Shown piece after piece: positions 11,501 through 23,035 of a stretch of DNA of 64,000 bases. Each line of letters starts with the position of its first letter. Positions within the stretch are counted from its first letter, which is position 1. Both the position numbers and the translations under genes were made by a program. Location: assembly GCA_008802785.1 (NCBI GenBank), contig VUYT01000047.1:1-64000 (forward strand), read 5' to 3'. A model generated the notes under the pieces. That model did not search any database and was not told the DNA's origin. It saw only the letters and a list, made by a program, of their open reading frames with translations. Source of the stretch: Symmetrospora coprosmae. Taxonomy: Eukaryota; Basidiomycota; Cystobasidiomycetes; Symmetrosporaceae.

Positions 11501-14134
11501 CCAAGCTGCTCCACTTCATTCGGCATTGCGAAGCCGACTCGTACTTCCAGATGGCGCTGGCTTTCAAGGTGCAGCTGCTTCCGCTCACCCGACAGCTGTG
11601 CAATCTGGCTGGGAACTCGTGGAGCAAGACGCTCAACGGAGGGAGGGCCGAACGAAACGAGTACATTCTGCTGCACGAGTTCCACCGGCAGAAGTACGTA
11701 TGCCCGGACAAGATCTCGCGCTGGGAGCGAACGCAAATTGCGCGCACAGCTGCGGCAGATCCGGAGGATGACGACGGCGCAGTGCTAGCAGGCGACGAGA
11801 CCGAAGCAAAGGGCACGGCAGCGGGGATGGGTAAGAAGGGGACTGCGAAGAAGGACAAGTACAAAGGTGGTCTCGTCTTTGACCCAAAGCGCGGGCTGTG
11901 GGACAAGTACGTCCTCGTCATGGACTTTAATTCGCTCTACCCGTCCATCATTCAAGAGTTCAACATCGACTTTACAACCATTGAGCGGCATAGCGGAGGA
12001 GGAGAAGCGGACGAGGCCGGAGACGATGTCGACAAGATCCCAGAGATTCCGGGGAGTGATGTCAAGCAGGGTGTTCTTCCAAGACTTATCGCAACGCTCG
12101 TCAACAGGCGTAAGCAGGTCAAGAGTCTGATGAAGGACAGATCGGCCTCGCAGGCCAAGCAGTTGCAGGTGCGTCCCCGTTGGGGGTGGGACTAGTTCCG
12201 GAACGCATGGCTGACAATGCCATGCGCTCACAGTGGGACATCAAGCAGAAGGCACTAAAGCTCACAGCCAACTCCATGTACGGATGTCTCGGCTTCGAAG
12301 GGTCCCGCTTCTACGCAAGACCTTTAGCCGCCTTGACGACCTTCAAGGGTCGAGAAATTCTGACAAATACAAAGGAGCTGGCAGAGAGCCTGCAACTGGA
12401 TGTGAGTAGGCCTGTCGGAATGCGCAGATGCCGCTGTAAGCTGATACAGCACCCTGCCTGCAGGTCATCTACGGAGACACGGATTCCGTCATGATCAACA
12501 CCAATGCCTCGGACCTTAAAGAGGCCAACCAGACCGGTAACGAGTTCAAGAAGCTCGTGAACGACCGATATCGCCTGCTCGAGATCGACATCGACGCCAT
12601 CTTCCAGCGCATGCTCTTGCTGCAGAAGAAGAAGTATGCCGCGCTCAAGGTTGAGGACAGCGGCGAGAGCACGATGGAAATCAAGGGTCTTGACATGAAG
12701 CGGCGAGAATTCTGCCCGTTGAGCAAGACCGTTTCTGGATACGTGCTCAAGCAAATACTTAGCGGCGAGGCAACAGAGCACGTCGTCGAGCATATCCACG
12801 ATTACCTCGAGTCCATCGGCAAGCGCGTCCGCGCTGGCGAGATCGACCTCGACGAGTTCATCATCCTGAAGAGGCTCGGCAAGAATCCACAGGACTACCC
12901 GGATGCAAAGTCGCAGCCGCACGTCCAGGTCGCTCTGCGGATGCAGGCCAAGGGCCAGACCGTCAAGGCGGGCGACGTCATTCCTTACGTCTTCTGTCTC
13001 GCCGAGGACGGCATCACTGCCAAGTCTGCGAAGGCAGACCGCGCTTTCCACCCGGACGATCTGCGGAAGAAGGACACTACGCTCAAGATCGGTGAGTGTG
13101 AAAGCCTGGACGTGCTCGCAATGTGCGTGTGCTGACGGATCGGGGTAACGCATAATGAAGACTACGACTTCTACCTCTCTCTGCAAGTCCTGCCGCCAAC
13201 CGAGCGTCTTTGCGATCCCATCGAAGGCACCGAGCGCGCTCGTCTGGCAGAATGCCTCGGTCTCGACCCGAATCGCTTCCGCACGCAGCAGACGACGATC
13301 GAGAGCGAGCGCGAGTTCCATAGCTTCGAATCGCAGATTTCGGACGCGCAACGCTTTGCGCTATGCGAGCCGCTCACCCTGCGGTGCAGGTCTTGCAAGC
13401 ATGAGCAGACCTTTGGCGGGCTCCTTGAGAACTCGGTGCGTGCTTGCTATCTGGGTTTGCGGCTGCGTCAAAATATATCTCACATCTTGTCCTTTTCGCC
13501 CGTCTCAGAATGGCATGCTCAACGGCAGCGGTCTGCATTGCACCAAGATCGACTGCGCTGCTTGGCTCTCGCCTGCTTCGGTGCAGATCCAGGTTGAGAA
13601 CCAGGTCCGTGCCGCCATCTCGAAATTCTACGAGTCGTGGCTTGTCTGCGATGACCAGTCTTGCGGAAACCGGACGCGCATGCTTGGCATGGTTGGACGA
13701 CGCTGTCTGAAGCCCGAATGCCGTGGCAAGATGCATAATGAGGTAAGTCAGGTGACGGAAGAAGTACTTTGCGGCTTCAAATGCTGATCTCGCTCCCTCA
13801 CCATGTGTACTCAGTACTCGGACTCGCGGCTGTACAACCAGATGCTCTACTTCCAGAGCCTATTCGACACCGAAAAGGCGCGCTCAAAGACGCTCGGCAC
13901 ACCTCGAGCTGGTAAGTTTGCCCTTGTTTGGCCCTTCAACGAAGGTCATGCTGATGACGCGCCGTGCCCTCTACGCCTGCAGAGGAGATCCAAGCACTGG
14001 CTGTGCAGCACAAGGACTCGTTCTTGCAGATCAACGCTTCGATAGAAGACTACATGAAGCGGTGCGGCAGGCGCTACGTCTCTCTGGAGAGCGTTTTTTC
14101 GTACATGAAAGTCGCTTCGGCCCCACCGGCGTGA
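8501..14134 (+). CDS. POL1: DNA polymerase alpha catalytic subunit
   Basis: Replicative B-family polymerase that extends primase RNA primers. The start is the ATG at 8501 ([18 protein letters not shown]), the usual Pol alpha N-terminus. An acidic, Lys-rich N-terminal region (about 8717-9990) follows, then the β-rich/exonuclease-like fold ([19 protein letters not shown] near 10060). Polymerase motifs: [16 protein letters not shown] (11920, motif A), [13 protein letters not shown] (12260, motif B) and VIYGDTDSV (12465, motif C with the two catalytic Asp). The C-terminus has the two Cys clusters expected for zinc and for binding the B subunit: [10 protein letters not shown] (13388) and CDDQSCGN with CLKPEC (13650-13725). 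Around ten short introns interrupt it. Length is about 1,450 residues, normal for the family. It lies 237 bp after the Pyp1 gene on the same strand. Confidence 0.97.
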
Positions 14135-14346
14135 TATTTGTGACGCCCCCCTGCTCTGCTCACGATACTTCGTTCCAATGCTGTTGCTACCGTAGGCTTG
14201 ACCTCCTGATTGTTGTAATTCGGACTGATCGCGACCTTGCAAACATGGCATACGATTCGTGCACCTGCCTAAGAACGCCTATCAACAACAATGCGTTTGG
14301 TCCCCTATGTACAGTGTCGGAAGAGCGTCGCGACTCTGCTTCTCAC

Positions 14347-15090
14347 TCATGCCTGATCAACATGCGCCATGGCCTTGGTCTCGCTGCCCTGCTCGGCCGC
14401 AAAGACGGCTGCCCATTTCTCGACGAGCTTGGTGTGAGCCTGCATCGAGATGGAGCTGTTCTCGACGCCTTTCACCACGCCGTGCCTGTCAATGACGAAG
14501 GTGACGCGCTCTGTGTATGGGTGTGGCGGTCGTCAGCAAGCGTTATTAGCTATCGGATTGACGGGTCGAGCCTCGACCTACGCGCAGCAAGCCCGAGCAG
14601 CGCTGTTCCACCCACTCCGTATGCTTTGCGGATCTCCTTCTTCGTGTCGGCGAGCAGAGTATAGTTGAGATCGTTCTTTGTCGCGAACTCCTTCTGCTTC
14701 TCGACCGAGTCGCTCGAGACACCAATCTGGAAGGGGAAGATGTCAGATCTGGACGGGACTACCTCGAAACGCAGGTCATCCTGCTGCTCACGATCCGCAT
14801 AAGCTTGCTCTCGTCTGCAGCGTTCTTGAACGTTGGGCGGTTCCCTACGTCTCGGAGACTGCAAGCTTCCTTCGTGCAGCCTGCACAGCGACGGAGGCGG
14901 AGCTCATCAGGACTGGCTGTTGCTACTGCGTCGCCTTCAGAGGTGTAGGCGCACCGTATGTCATGGCTTGCGGGTAGAAGAAGAGGACGCAGGGCTCCTT
15001 GCCGATGACGGTGGCGGAGTCGAAGTCGGCCCCGTCCTGGTCGCGGACGGTGGGGAACTGGGGCGCAGGCTTGTCCAGGAGGTGGGCCAT
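14347..15090 (-). CDS. PrxQ/Bcp-type peroxiredoxin
   Basis: Thiol peroxidase that reduces hydroperoxides. The start is the ATG at 15090 (MAHLLDKPAPQFPTV). CVLFFYPQAMTY joins by a splice to GCTKEACSLRD. The peroxidatic Cys is in GCT, and a second Cys five residues later is the usual resolving Cys of this atypical 2-Cys group. The PxxxTxxC active-site pattern is kept although the usual TPGC reads TYGC. Further family blocks: IGVSSDSVEKQKEF, YTLLADTKKEIRKAYGV and VTFVIDRHGVV. The C-terminal helix ends at VDQA. No targeting peptide is obvious, so it is probably cytosolic or nuclear like yeast Dot5. It converges with POL1 (213 bp apart). Confidence 0.92.
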
Positions 15091-15386
15091 GGCGGCGATG
15101 CGTGTGAGCGTGGGTGTGAGGACGGCGGAGCAGTAGATTTACAAGTAGAAAGCTAGAAATCGTGAGGAGGACAAGGCAGCCAGGCCAGCAGGCAGCCAGT
15201 CCAACCGAGAGGGGCCGGTCCCTGCCAGCAGCCGGCGGCCGGCCTGAAATAGGACGCAACTGGTCAAGGAGCTCTGGCTAGCGAATGGGTCGTCCGTCTG
15301 CTTCCTCATACTCAGGCTTCTTCGGACGGCATAAATGCTCGAAACGCAGCGCTGCGCAGGTCTCTTTTGGCGCTATCCTCTCTAAT

Positions 15387-16006
15387 GTGTCATCGAGCCA
15401 CGTGCTCCGGCGGATCCGGAGATGATGGCTCGACAGGCTCGACAGAAGCAGCAGACGGCAATGACTCGATGACAGGAGCCCCTTCGACGTTCGATTCTTC
15501 TCAGAAGATTTCCGCTCTTCTATCGTCTAACCGGAGGGGTCCGAGTCGCGAGCCGACCTGTCGAGCATGACCCTCTCGAACGGCCTGGCACGATCCCTGA
15601 AATCGCACTCAGGCTGAAGCCAGACATCCCCGCAACTGACGTACTGGCTCGCATGCAGGTCTGTCGGACTCTCTTCTCTTATTCCTGTCGCTCACGTCCC
15701 GAAGCGCTCGTGTGCCGTCTAAATCGAGCACCCTGACGCAGCTTCATGGATTAGCAGGCTCCGACTCGGAGTCCGAGTCTCTATGTGTACAACCGCAGGG
15801 ACTGGTCAGCGTCTCCGGACCGACTCGGCCTACCGACCACGATATGCCTGTTCAACGATGTGATCCGCTTGTCCAACGGGAACACTTCGCAAAGCCCCTG
15901 CAATCGCATCGCGGCAGCAGAGCTTGAGACGGACGTGCCTGGCTTACTTGTCGACGGAAAGACAGTGCGCGACGCTGCTCTATTACTGGCTTCAAATATA
16001 CATTGA
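15387..16006 (+). CDS. Possible unrecognised spliced gene
   Basis: An Asp/Ser-rich frame from the ATG at 15387 (GGSGDDGSTGSTEAADGND) is followed, in another frame, by TIPEIALRLKPDIPATDVLARMQ (about 15590-15658). A GT at 15659 can join to an AG before 15758, giving APTRSPSLYVYNRRDW and then LGLPTTICLFND to a stop at 16006. The composition looks coding and the second junction is good. I could not find a clean splice joining the first frame to the second, and I do not recognise the protein. It could be a decayed gene or chance. Confidence 0.28.
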
Positions 16007-16359
16007 TGAAGAGACGCTTATGTTCGTGCACAGCTGTCGGGCAAGACGCCTTCACTCCGCATGGCAGAATTCCTGCTTCTCTACATGGCGCCGAAGATAA
16101 TGCAGTAGAAGATCGCCGTAGAGCCAGTTTGCAGCGGCTAAAGGACATTGAAGAACCTGACAGCCGTCAGTGTTCGTCCGAACAGACATAAGGAGATCTC
16201 CTGCTTACAGCCAGCACGGAAATGGACAGGATCGACTGTGAAAAGAACCGACCATTCTCAGTATGGCTAGAAGACCAAGCCGTGCGCATGACTGACTGAA
16301 CGTACTCATGTCCTGCTCGCCATTGAGCTTGTCTCCCCCTTTCCATGACGAGATGTGTG

Positions 16360-17868
16360 TCAATGCCATCGCGTGTACGAAGGGGCTCGGTCCACTCTTA
16401 ACTCACAGGAGAAGATGGGCACTTTCACCGTGCGCATCGCTGCGATAGCTGCCTCGCGAATGTTGTAGGTGATTGCATTTGAGTTACGGTAGATCTGGTA
16501 GGTCTCAGGCCGGAACATCACGGCTGCTTCGGGAAACTCGGCTCGCAGGAAGCGGACCATGTCGCGCAAACGCGTGCGATAGTAGTCATATGCTTGGAGC
16601 GGGAGAACCGGCGTAAGACGCTCGGGAATGGTCGCGGTCTGCGCTGACAGGTCCTCTATTGGCGCGAAGGCCGATGTCAGCCAGACCTGGTCCCATGTGC
16701 CAGAGGCTGCGGCAACCGGAATGTCAGTGTTAGCCTGCTCGCCAGCTGAGATAAGAGTCAGGGAACCTACCGAGGATGATCAAATCGGGCGAAGTACTGT
16801 TCCGCGCGCGCCACAGGTAATTGCTCTCCATCCTGCTCTCGAACTCATAGCCCTTCATGAAGCCTTGCGTCGCATACCAGTCGTCTCCGAAGACGCGGGT
16901 GCCTTGTCGCACTCCTCCGTGGAACCACACCTCTATAGCAAGATCGAGGTCCTATGAACTTGTTCCTCTTCAGTTCTGGACTTCTTGGCTTGAGAGCGCT
17001 CGGAAGACTGTCAGCCCGACTGACCTTGAAGTAACAGCTCGAGAAGTCGTGATCGTCTACCACTAGCTCCGCTTGTCCCTTTCCAAGCGTCAGGCACATG
17101 GAGATCATGGCAATCCGGTCCAGGCTGCACCCAACAAGGGCGACCTTCTTTCCCCTCAGAAATTCGAGCTGCGTTGGCCCGGCTTCAGCATCCATGGCGA
17201 TTGGCCGGTCGAGCAATGCGAGGGACAGCGAAGGCGGAAGACGCTCAAGCACGTTCTCCGGTAGGTCGTCGATGGAATAGTTGCCTCCGATGGTCCTGAA
17301 CTCGGTCTCCTCGGCTTCAACGCTAACGGTCGTAACGTATGGGATCCAGCGAGCCATCGATGCGTTGACACTCCGCCACAGGACTGCAGAGTCAACGGTA
17401 GGGGTCGGTCAGCTTCTTTGACTACGTCAGTGAACCTCTGCACATGGATGCATACTCACAACCAGGCTCCAGGTATGGGTCCGAGCATTTCCTATCGGTC
17501 GAAGACGCGAACCCGCCGAGGAGAAGGGTGTCGCGTACGGTCGCGACCCGCTCGATGCCCTGCACCTGCCAATGTCAAATGCGACACACAGACCGCCTGT
17601 TTAGCTTCAGTCCACACGTGCGTGTAACGTAGGCTGGACACACCGCCAGGAGGAGGCCGAGCACACCAGCGATAGCGAGAGCTAGTAGCCATGCTCGCCG
17701 TGAGTTGCGCTTCGGCTCTGCAGCTTCCCAGCCTGGTAGCAGCGGAGACTCGGGGTCTTCATGAGACGACCCGGATGAGCTATTTGAGCTCCTTCTACGC
17801 TCCTTCCAGGCGCCGAAGTCTGGGCTCCCTGGCACGATATCGCGGAACAGAGTCATGTACGGCCGCAT
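16360..17868 (-). CDS. Membrane-anchored SGNH/PC-esterase-like protein (copy 1)
   Basis: Type II membrane topology. The start is the ATG at 17868 (MRPYMTLFRDIV), followed by a Ser-rich cytosolic segment and one membrane helix (AWLLALAIAGVLGLLLAVCP). After short exons with ATVRDTLLLGG and MARWIPYVTT comes FLRGKKVALVGCSLDR, the block-I position of SGNH/Pmr5-Cas1-type acyl esterases. It keeps the Ser but has Cys where GDS has Asp. DLIILG and FRPETYQIYR follow. A DxxH catalytic pair (DGIDTHLV, about 16330-16350) lies just downstream in another frame, so the true 3' end probably extends to about 16167 through an unresolved splice or a frame break. It is related to the gene at 25295-26725. Confidence 0.65.
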
Positions 17869-19418
17869 TGCTTCAAGAGGTGGAGTGAGCTCGCAAATGA
17901 GGGTGTGGTGAGAGTTAGAAGAAGGAGGAAGAGGAAGACGGAGGACGGGCCGGGCAGCACGCAGCTACCTTGGGTATCATCGTTCAGCTCTGACCTCGGC
18001 GTTAGGATGCTCCGTCCATGGCCAGACAGCTGCATGATTAGAGATAGATCCCTGGGACTGCCGTCAATTCTAAGTCTGGTGCGACGTGGTGCCTCTCGTC
18101 CCCAACCATAAGTGGAGGACCCTTCGACTGCCGATACGTTTCACGCCGCGCTGCTCTATGCGCTCTATGCAGGGAAAAAGGGGCGAAGGGGGCGCTCCGC
18201 GACAGGCCTAGCAGGCCTTCAAGCTCCATTCGGTCTTGAAAGCGGAGTATACCAACCGAGCGTTACCTTCAGGTAGTGCTGTCTCGGCGGGGTGCAGACA
18301 GGACCTCACAGCCCTGCAGGGTCGGCGCGTCCGCGGCTCTCCTGCCAAATGCGGACGAACCGCTCGCTTTTCTAGATGTAGTACACGCTCGTGAGAGTAG
18401 TCGCGCTGCCTTCACATTGCCGCGCGTATCCCGGGTGCACGAATTTGTCATTGTCAGACTTGAATAGCACCCTGAATGCGCTGCACTCCGGTGCGTAGGG
18501 GAATAGTCGGAATCCGAGGGGCCGTCCAGCACATCTCTTCTTCGCATCCCGTCGCAGGAGTACACGAGCAGCCGCAGTCATACGCAAGACGCGAATGCAT
18601 CGAAGCGCTGGTCATTCGGACGGGTCCGTGTGCAGAAGCAGCGCGCAGTTTGCCGACCGTCTTCCTCCGTTCGGCTGCCTTGCAAAGGCCCGGGCCGTCT
18701 CCCATGCTGTAGAGGCATTACTGGCTTTGGCGTACAGCCGCATCGCAAACCCCGGCTTCTGACGTTTCCGTTTCGGTGCAAAGTGAAGACGCAACCATGG
18801 ACCCCCTCTCCACGTCAGAGACTTCCGCGCATTCTCCGTGCAGGCCCGTGCAGGACTCCGCCCGACGTTGTTTGGGCGCGCATCGGAGCAGTCGAGAACC
18901 CGAAGAACCCCCCCCCCCCCCCCCTGTCCCTGGTCGACGACCTGCACTGCTTCGACTGTGACACATACACATACACACTGAGAGAGTTCTGCATCTCTTT
19001 GTTACACATCCACACGCTCATTGGCTGCATCCAGATCACTCTCGTTTCGAATCGTCACCGTCCCTTTTCCAGCCGCAGATTCGGGCCGCCTCCCTCCTGT
19101 CCCCTTATAGGTGAGCATTTACAACGGGAGAGCAGAGACAGCTCCGCAGTGACCTCTACGTCAGTCAATGGACGCATCAGTCGGAGAGAGCTGAAACTGA
19201 TAGTGCGCTCTCCCGTCTGTTGCCCTCCCTCGCGCTACCATCCAGGCCGCAACCCAACACTCAGTCCCGACCGAGACTGCCTGCGTGACCGCACCGACAT
19301 CAACAAACAACAACAAGGAGGAGTCGACTGGGTCAGCCTCCCTGGTTGCCGCGAACAGTTCCGCATCATCGTCCCTGACAGCTCATTCTTCTCTTCATAG
19401 CCCATCCAGCCCAGAATC
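17869..19418. other. Long intergenic region
   Basis: No gene can be supported. Several long open frames exist on both strands (for example 18630-19400 plus and 18612-18947 minus), but none has recognisable motifs. The region contains a run of 17 C residues at 18908-18924. It separates divergent genes and probably holds both promoters. The stretch before 19419 is rich in CAACAA and pyrimidines, typical of a 5' leader. Confidence 0.4.
18908..18924 (+). repeat. Poly-C homopolymer
   Basis: Seventeen consecutive C residues in non-coding DNA. Confidence 0.9.
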
Positions 19419-20581
19419 ATGAAGTCCAGCACCATCTCCGCCGCGGTCACCGCGACTGCCGTTCACCTCGTGGCCCCAGCCTGGGCCTTTTCTGGCGCAG
19501 GTTCCTTCTAGTGAGTGTCCTGCAGCCTGCACACTTCATGCTGCGTGTCTCTTGACGGGCGCGATCCTCAGCCAGTGCTGAGGTTCATGCTCCTCCATCA
19601 ACAGCAACGTCGAGACTGGCAATCAGGTGGCCTGTGGAGGCTTCGGCAAGAACACCGGTGAGCTAACCTGTAGTCGGGAGCGGCTCATTCGCACGCAGCA
19701 GCGATGCTGACGTACCCACAATGTCAGGGTGGACTGTCGCGCTCAACTATGCGCAGTGGGACGGCGGAAGCCACTGTGGGCAGCAGATCACCATCCGATA
19801 CGAGGGCAAGAGCCAGGTTGCCACCATCACAGACCGCTGCGAGAGCTGCGGTGGGTATGGAGGCATAGACCTCACGCCGTCGCTCTTCTCCAGCTTTGCC
19901 AGCCAGGATCGTGGCATCATTCAGCTCACGTGGGACTATGGTGCGGGACAGCCCGAGCCAAAGCCCGAGCCGTCTACCACCTCGAAGCCGCCCCCGCCCC
20001 CTCCGTCAAGCACTTGGACTCCACCTCCGCCGCCGCCGTCCACGACGTGGACCCCGCCTCCGCCTCCCCCTCCATCGTCATCATCGACCTCGTGGTCTTC
20101 GAGCAGCACTCCATCTTCGTCTTCAAGCAGCTCGACCTGGACCCCCTCTTCGTCGAGCTCCGAGTCATCCCCTGCCAATAGCGTGAATGGCACCACCTCG
20201 AGTGCTTCAAGCGCATACAACTCGTGCGCCGATCAGGAGCCCGGATCGGAGCTGTCTCGCGCACCCGCTGACACCTCTATCTTACCGTATATTGCAGCAC
20301 CATATCCCTCAACAGCACGGCCACTTCTACCGGTCCCACATCCGGCAACGCTACCTCTGTCATCACCTCGGACGGCGCGACTCAGAGCGATACCAGCGGC
20401 AGCGGAGGCAGTACTTCTACCCTCCCAGGAGGCTCGCTTGCACACGTCAACCGACTGGTCATTCAGATGGTAAGTGGCGCCTGCTTTCGCGAATGCACAC
20501 GTAATGTGCATCTTGCTGACACTTTGTTTTTGGCAGGCCAACATGGTGCGCAGCGCTTCCGAGACAGCGCCTTCTGCATGA
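19419..20581 (+). CDS. Secreted double-psi beta-barrel (loosenin/RlpA-like) protein
   Basis: An N-terminal signal peptide (MKSSTISAAVTATAVHLVAPAWA) leads straight into an expansin-like DPBB domain: FSGAGSFYNVETGNQVACGG, NYAQWDGGSHCGQQITI, ATITDRCESCGGYGGIDLTPSLF and GIIQLTWDY. The Asp of TDRC and the Asp of IDLTP are the conserved polar-groove residues of loosenins and RlpA-like domains. Proteins of this type loosen or bind wall polysaccharides. A low-complexity tail of PPPPPPSSTWT-like repeats and Ser runs follows, then an exon starting near 20310 (SLNSTATSTGPTSGN). Exons about: 19419-19510, 19607-19657, 19728-20227, 20310-20471 and 20538-20581. No GPI signal is evident. The short C-terminal exons are the least certain part. 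Confidence 0.85.
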
Positions 20582-20889
20582 TTCCGGCACCATGAGTATC
20601 AGTCAGTTGAGTTGAAGTAAGATACATGAACGCGCCTTTAGCGTGTTCGTAGGGCAGAAGAGGTCGGGTCGCGTAGTAGAAGCAGTTGAAGTATCCCGTA
20701 GTACCGTCTCTACGGCTCGCATTCGCCTCTTTCTTGCCTGGCCTGTTGTACTGTAGCCTTAAACACTTTAATTGCCTTCCTGCTGAGATTCCTCGGTCTC
20801 ACGTCCTCCAACTGCTTGCCTTGCCTATCTGCGTTGAACCTGGCGCTGTCTGCTAGCTTGCCCACTCACTCCAGCTTCCCTCGGTCGCT

Positions 20890-22766
20890 TTAGAACAGGG
20901 CTCCGGTCATGCCGCCAAAGGCCGCCATTGCAGCTTGAATGCGGATGCTGCGGACGTCTTTGGCCTTCTAGCCAATGTGACGCAGGGAGCCCGGTCAATC
21001 GGCAGAACTCACGAGAATTCTCGAATCTTTGCGAGTTTCTCGTCTGACCCAAGAGGTATACCGAGGTCAGCGAGTCTTTACCTGTGTTCTCTCAGCACGG
21101 AACCATCCGCCTACCTAGCTGCCCCTCTTCAGCCTGAACAGCGTTCAGCGCGCTGTACAGCCGGCATGTGTGTCTCTCTGCCTGGACTTCGCGTCCCCTG
21201 CGCAGCCAGAGAATCAGGCTGTCGGTCGTTTCCTTGTATTCCTGCTGCAGAGCTGGCAGTGCAAGCGGAGATGCGACATGTTCAGTCGGCGTGTGCGATA
21301 CATCGAAAGCCAGAAACAAGCGCAACCCACCGGCAATCTGAGTGTCAATCTCGTCAGCCGCCCTCTCGTACTCGTCCTCGTACAGCTGCCTGTCCATGCG
21401 GGGGACGCCGGGTCCGACAAGGTAGTCGACAGACCAGCTGCCGGTCTCCTTCTCTTCCTCGTTGTGGCTTGTCCTGGTACTTCGCTGCTCCTCCTCCTCC
21501 CGCACAGCCGGGCCAGGTCGCGGGCCCTCGATCTCAGCTGACTGGATTCCTGACTCCTGACTGATACTGTTAGACGAATCGGAGGTGTGGGTCGCCTGCA
21601 CAGACTGGGCTTCACCCTCGATGAGATGCTCTCCCGTATCTCGCTCCGTTGCTGGCTGCGTTTCGATCCTTTGGACCCGCATGGCTTCATCTGCGAACGT
21701 GCCCAGTGCGGCAGGGGCGGAGCTGGTCAAGCTGGCCCACAGGGACCTGGCATTGGTTGACGGCATGTCCTGGCCACGGGAGGCTTGGCCTGCGTCGAGG
21801 CCACCCGGAAGGGTAGCAGAGGTCGACTGGCTGTCAAGGGTGTCGGTATACATGGCGGCCGTTCGAGGCGAGGCTGCGTTGGCCGGCATCGACTTGGCTG
21901 GGGAATTCTCCAGCTTGACCTCCTCGATGTGTTGCGGCCGACAGTGCAGAGAGTTGGTGTCGGACAGAGTGCCGTCGACATCAGGGTTGGGGCAGGGCTC
22001 GGCTCGCTCCGATGGAATGGTAGCCTGAGATTCGAAAGCTTGTGACTCGACGTGCTGTGCGGATCGACGAGCCAGCCCGACCGCGTTGATGTCAGGAGGC
22101 AGTGTAGCTTGAGTGTCGAGTGTCTGCTTTGGCGTCTCTCCTGCAAGGATGAGACTGCTGCTGTGGCCCAGGGTTCCGCCGCTGTGAGATTGTGTCGTCG
22201 AGCAGAAAGCGGAAAGGGGGAGCGAGAGGCGGCGAAGGGAGCGAGGAGACGGATCAGGCCATGCCCACCTGAAGACCCGATCCAACGACTCACGTTGCGG
22301 TCCAGTACTCGGCTTCCGAATCCAGGAGGAGCGTTGTGTCCGGCTCTCCATCGTCATTGTTTGGCCGCGCTTGGGCCACCTCCGTATCCATGTCCGTCTC
22401 CGCGTCCGTCTCCGTCGTACAGATCGCCTCGGCGCTGTTCATGTTGTGCGGCACTTTCGGCCAAGGAGTCGGGCGCGGACGCTGCCACTGCTCGAGTCGC
22501 TGATGGCCCGGCGTCATCGGCCTTTCAACGCCTTCGCTCCTGCTCCTGGAACCCTTGCTGGGAGTCTTCGGTGCGCCGATGCCGCCGGAGCTTGGACCTC
22601 CTCGTGTCGGCGTCATCCCGATGTTGAGATTCTGCTCGAGCTCGCCCATCGATACTGCGCGGTCGTACTTGTGCATGTACTCCATGCTGGGCGTGTCCAG
22701 ATCCGCGTCCATGCCTTCGGTGGAGAGAGTGAGGATCCCGCTTGGGCTGGAGTCTGGCTCGCGCAT
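20890..22766 (-). CDS. Unrecognised acidic protein
   Basis: Starts at MREPDSSPSGIL (22766). Exon 1 runs to about 22296 and carries MGELEQNLNIGMTPTRGG, a Ser/Pro-rich stretch and an acidic segment. A second long exon (about 22140-21105) is Ser/Glu/Ala-rich, with a more structured end: LYEDEYERAADEIDTQIAGGLRLFLAF and LPALQQEYKETTDSLILWL. A short exon (about 21050-21022) and a last exon ending MAAFGGMTGALF with the stop at 20890 fit by splice sites and give a sensible C-terminus. I do not recognise the family. The helical C-terminal third suggests a protein-interaction role. Confidence 0.6.
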
Positions 22767-23035
22767 CGGGTGGCGGAAAGAATTGGAGCGGAGAAGAGGA
22801 AGGGAGGGAAGGGAAAGGAAGAGTGGGGAGGCAGCAAATGGAGGAAGGGGAACGACCACAGGCAGGAGAAGGAGGAGACCTGAGAGGAGATCAGAAGAGA
22901 AGGGGGGGGAGCAAAGCTAGCAAACATAATCGAGTGCGCGCGTGTTGCGCTCATGGTAATCGTCTCGCAGAAACTACATACACGGTCGGGCACTCGCAGA
23001 ATGGGATACAAGCGGTCATGAAGCCTGCCGCGAGC

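Noticed and set aside
18630-19400. 256-codon open frame before the DPBB gene
   Set aside because: Runs through the poly-C tract, has no motifs, and overlaps the probable promoter and leader of the next gene.
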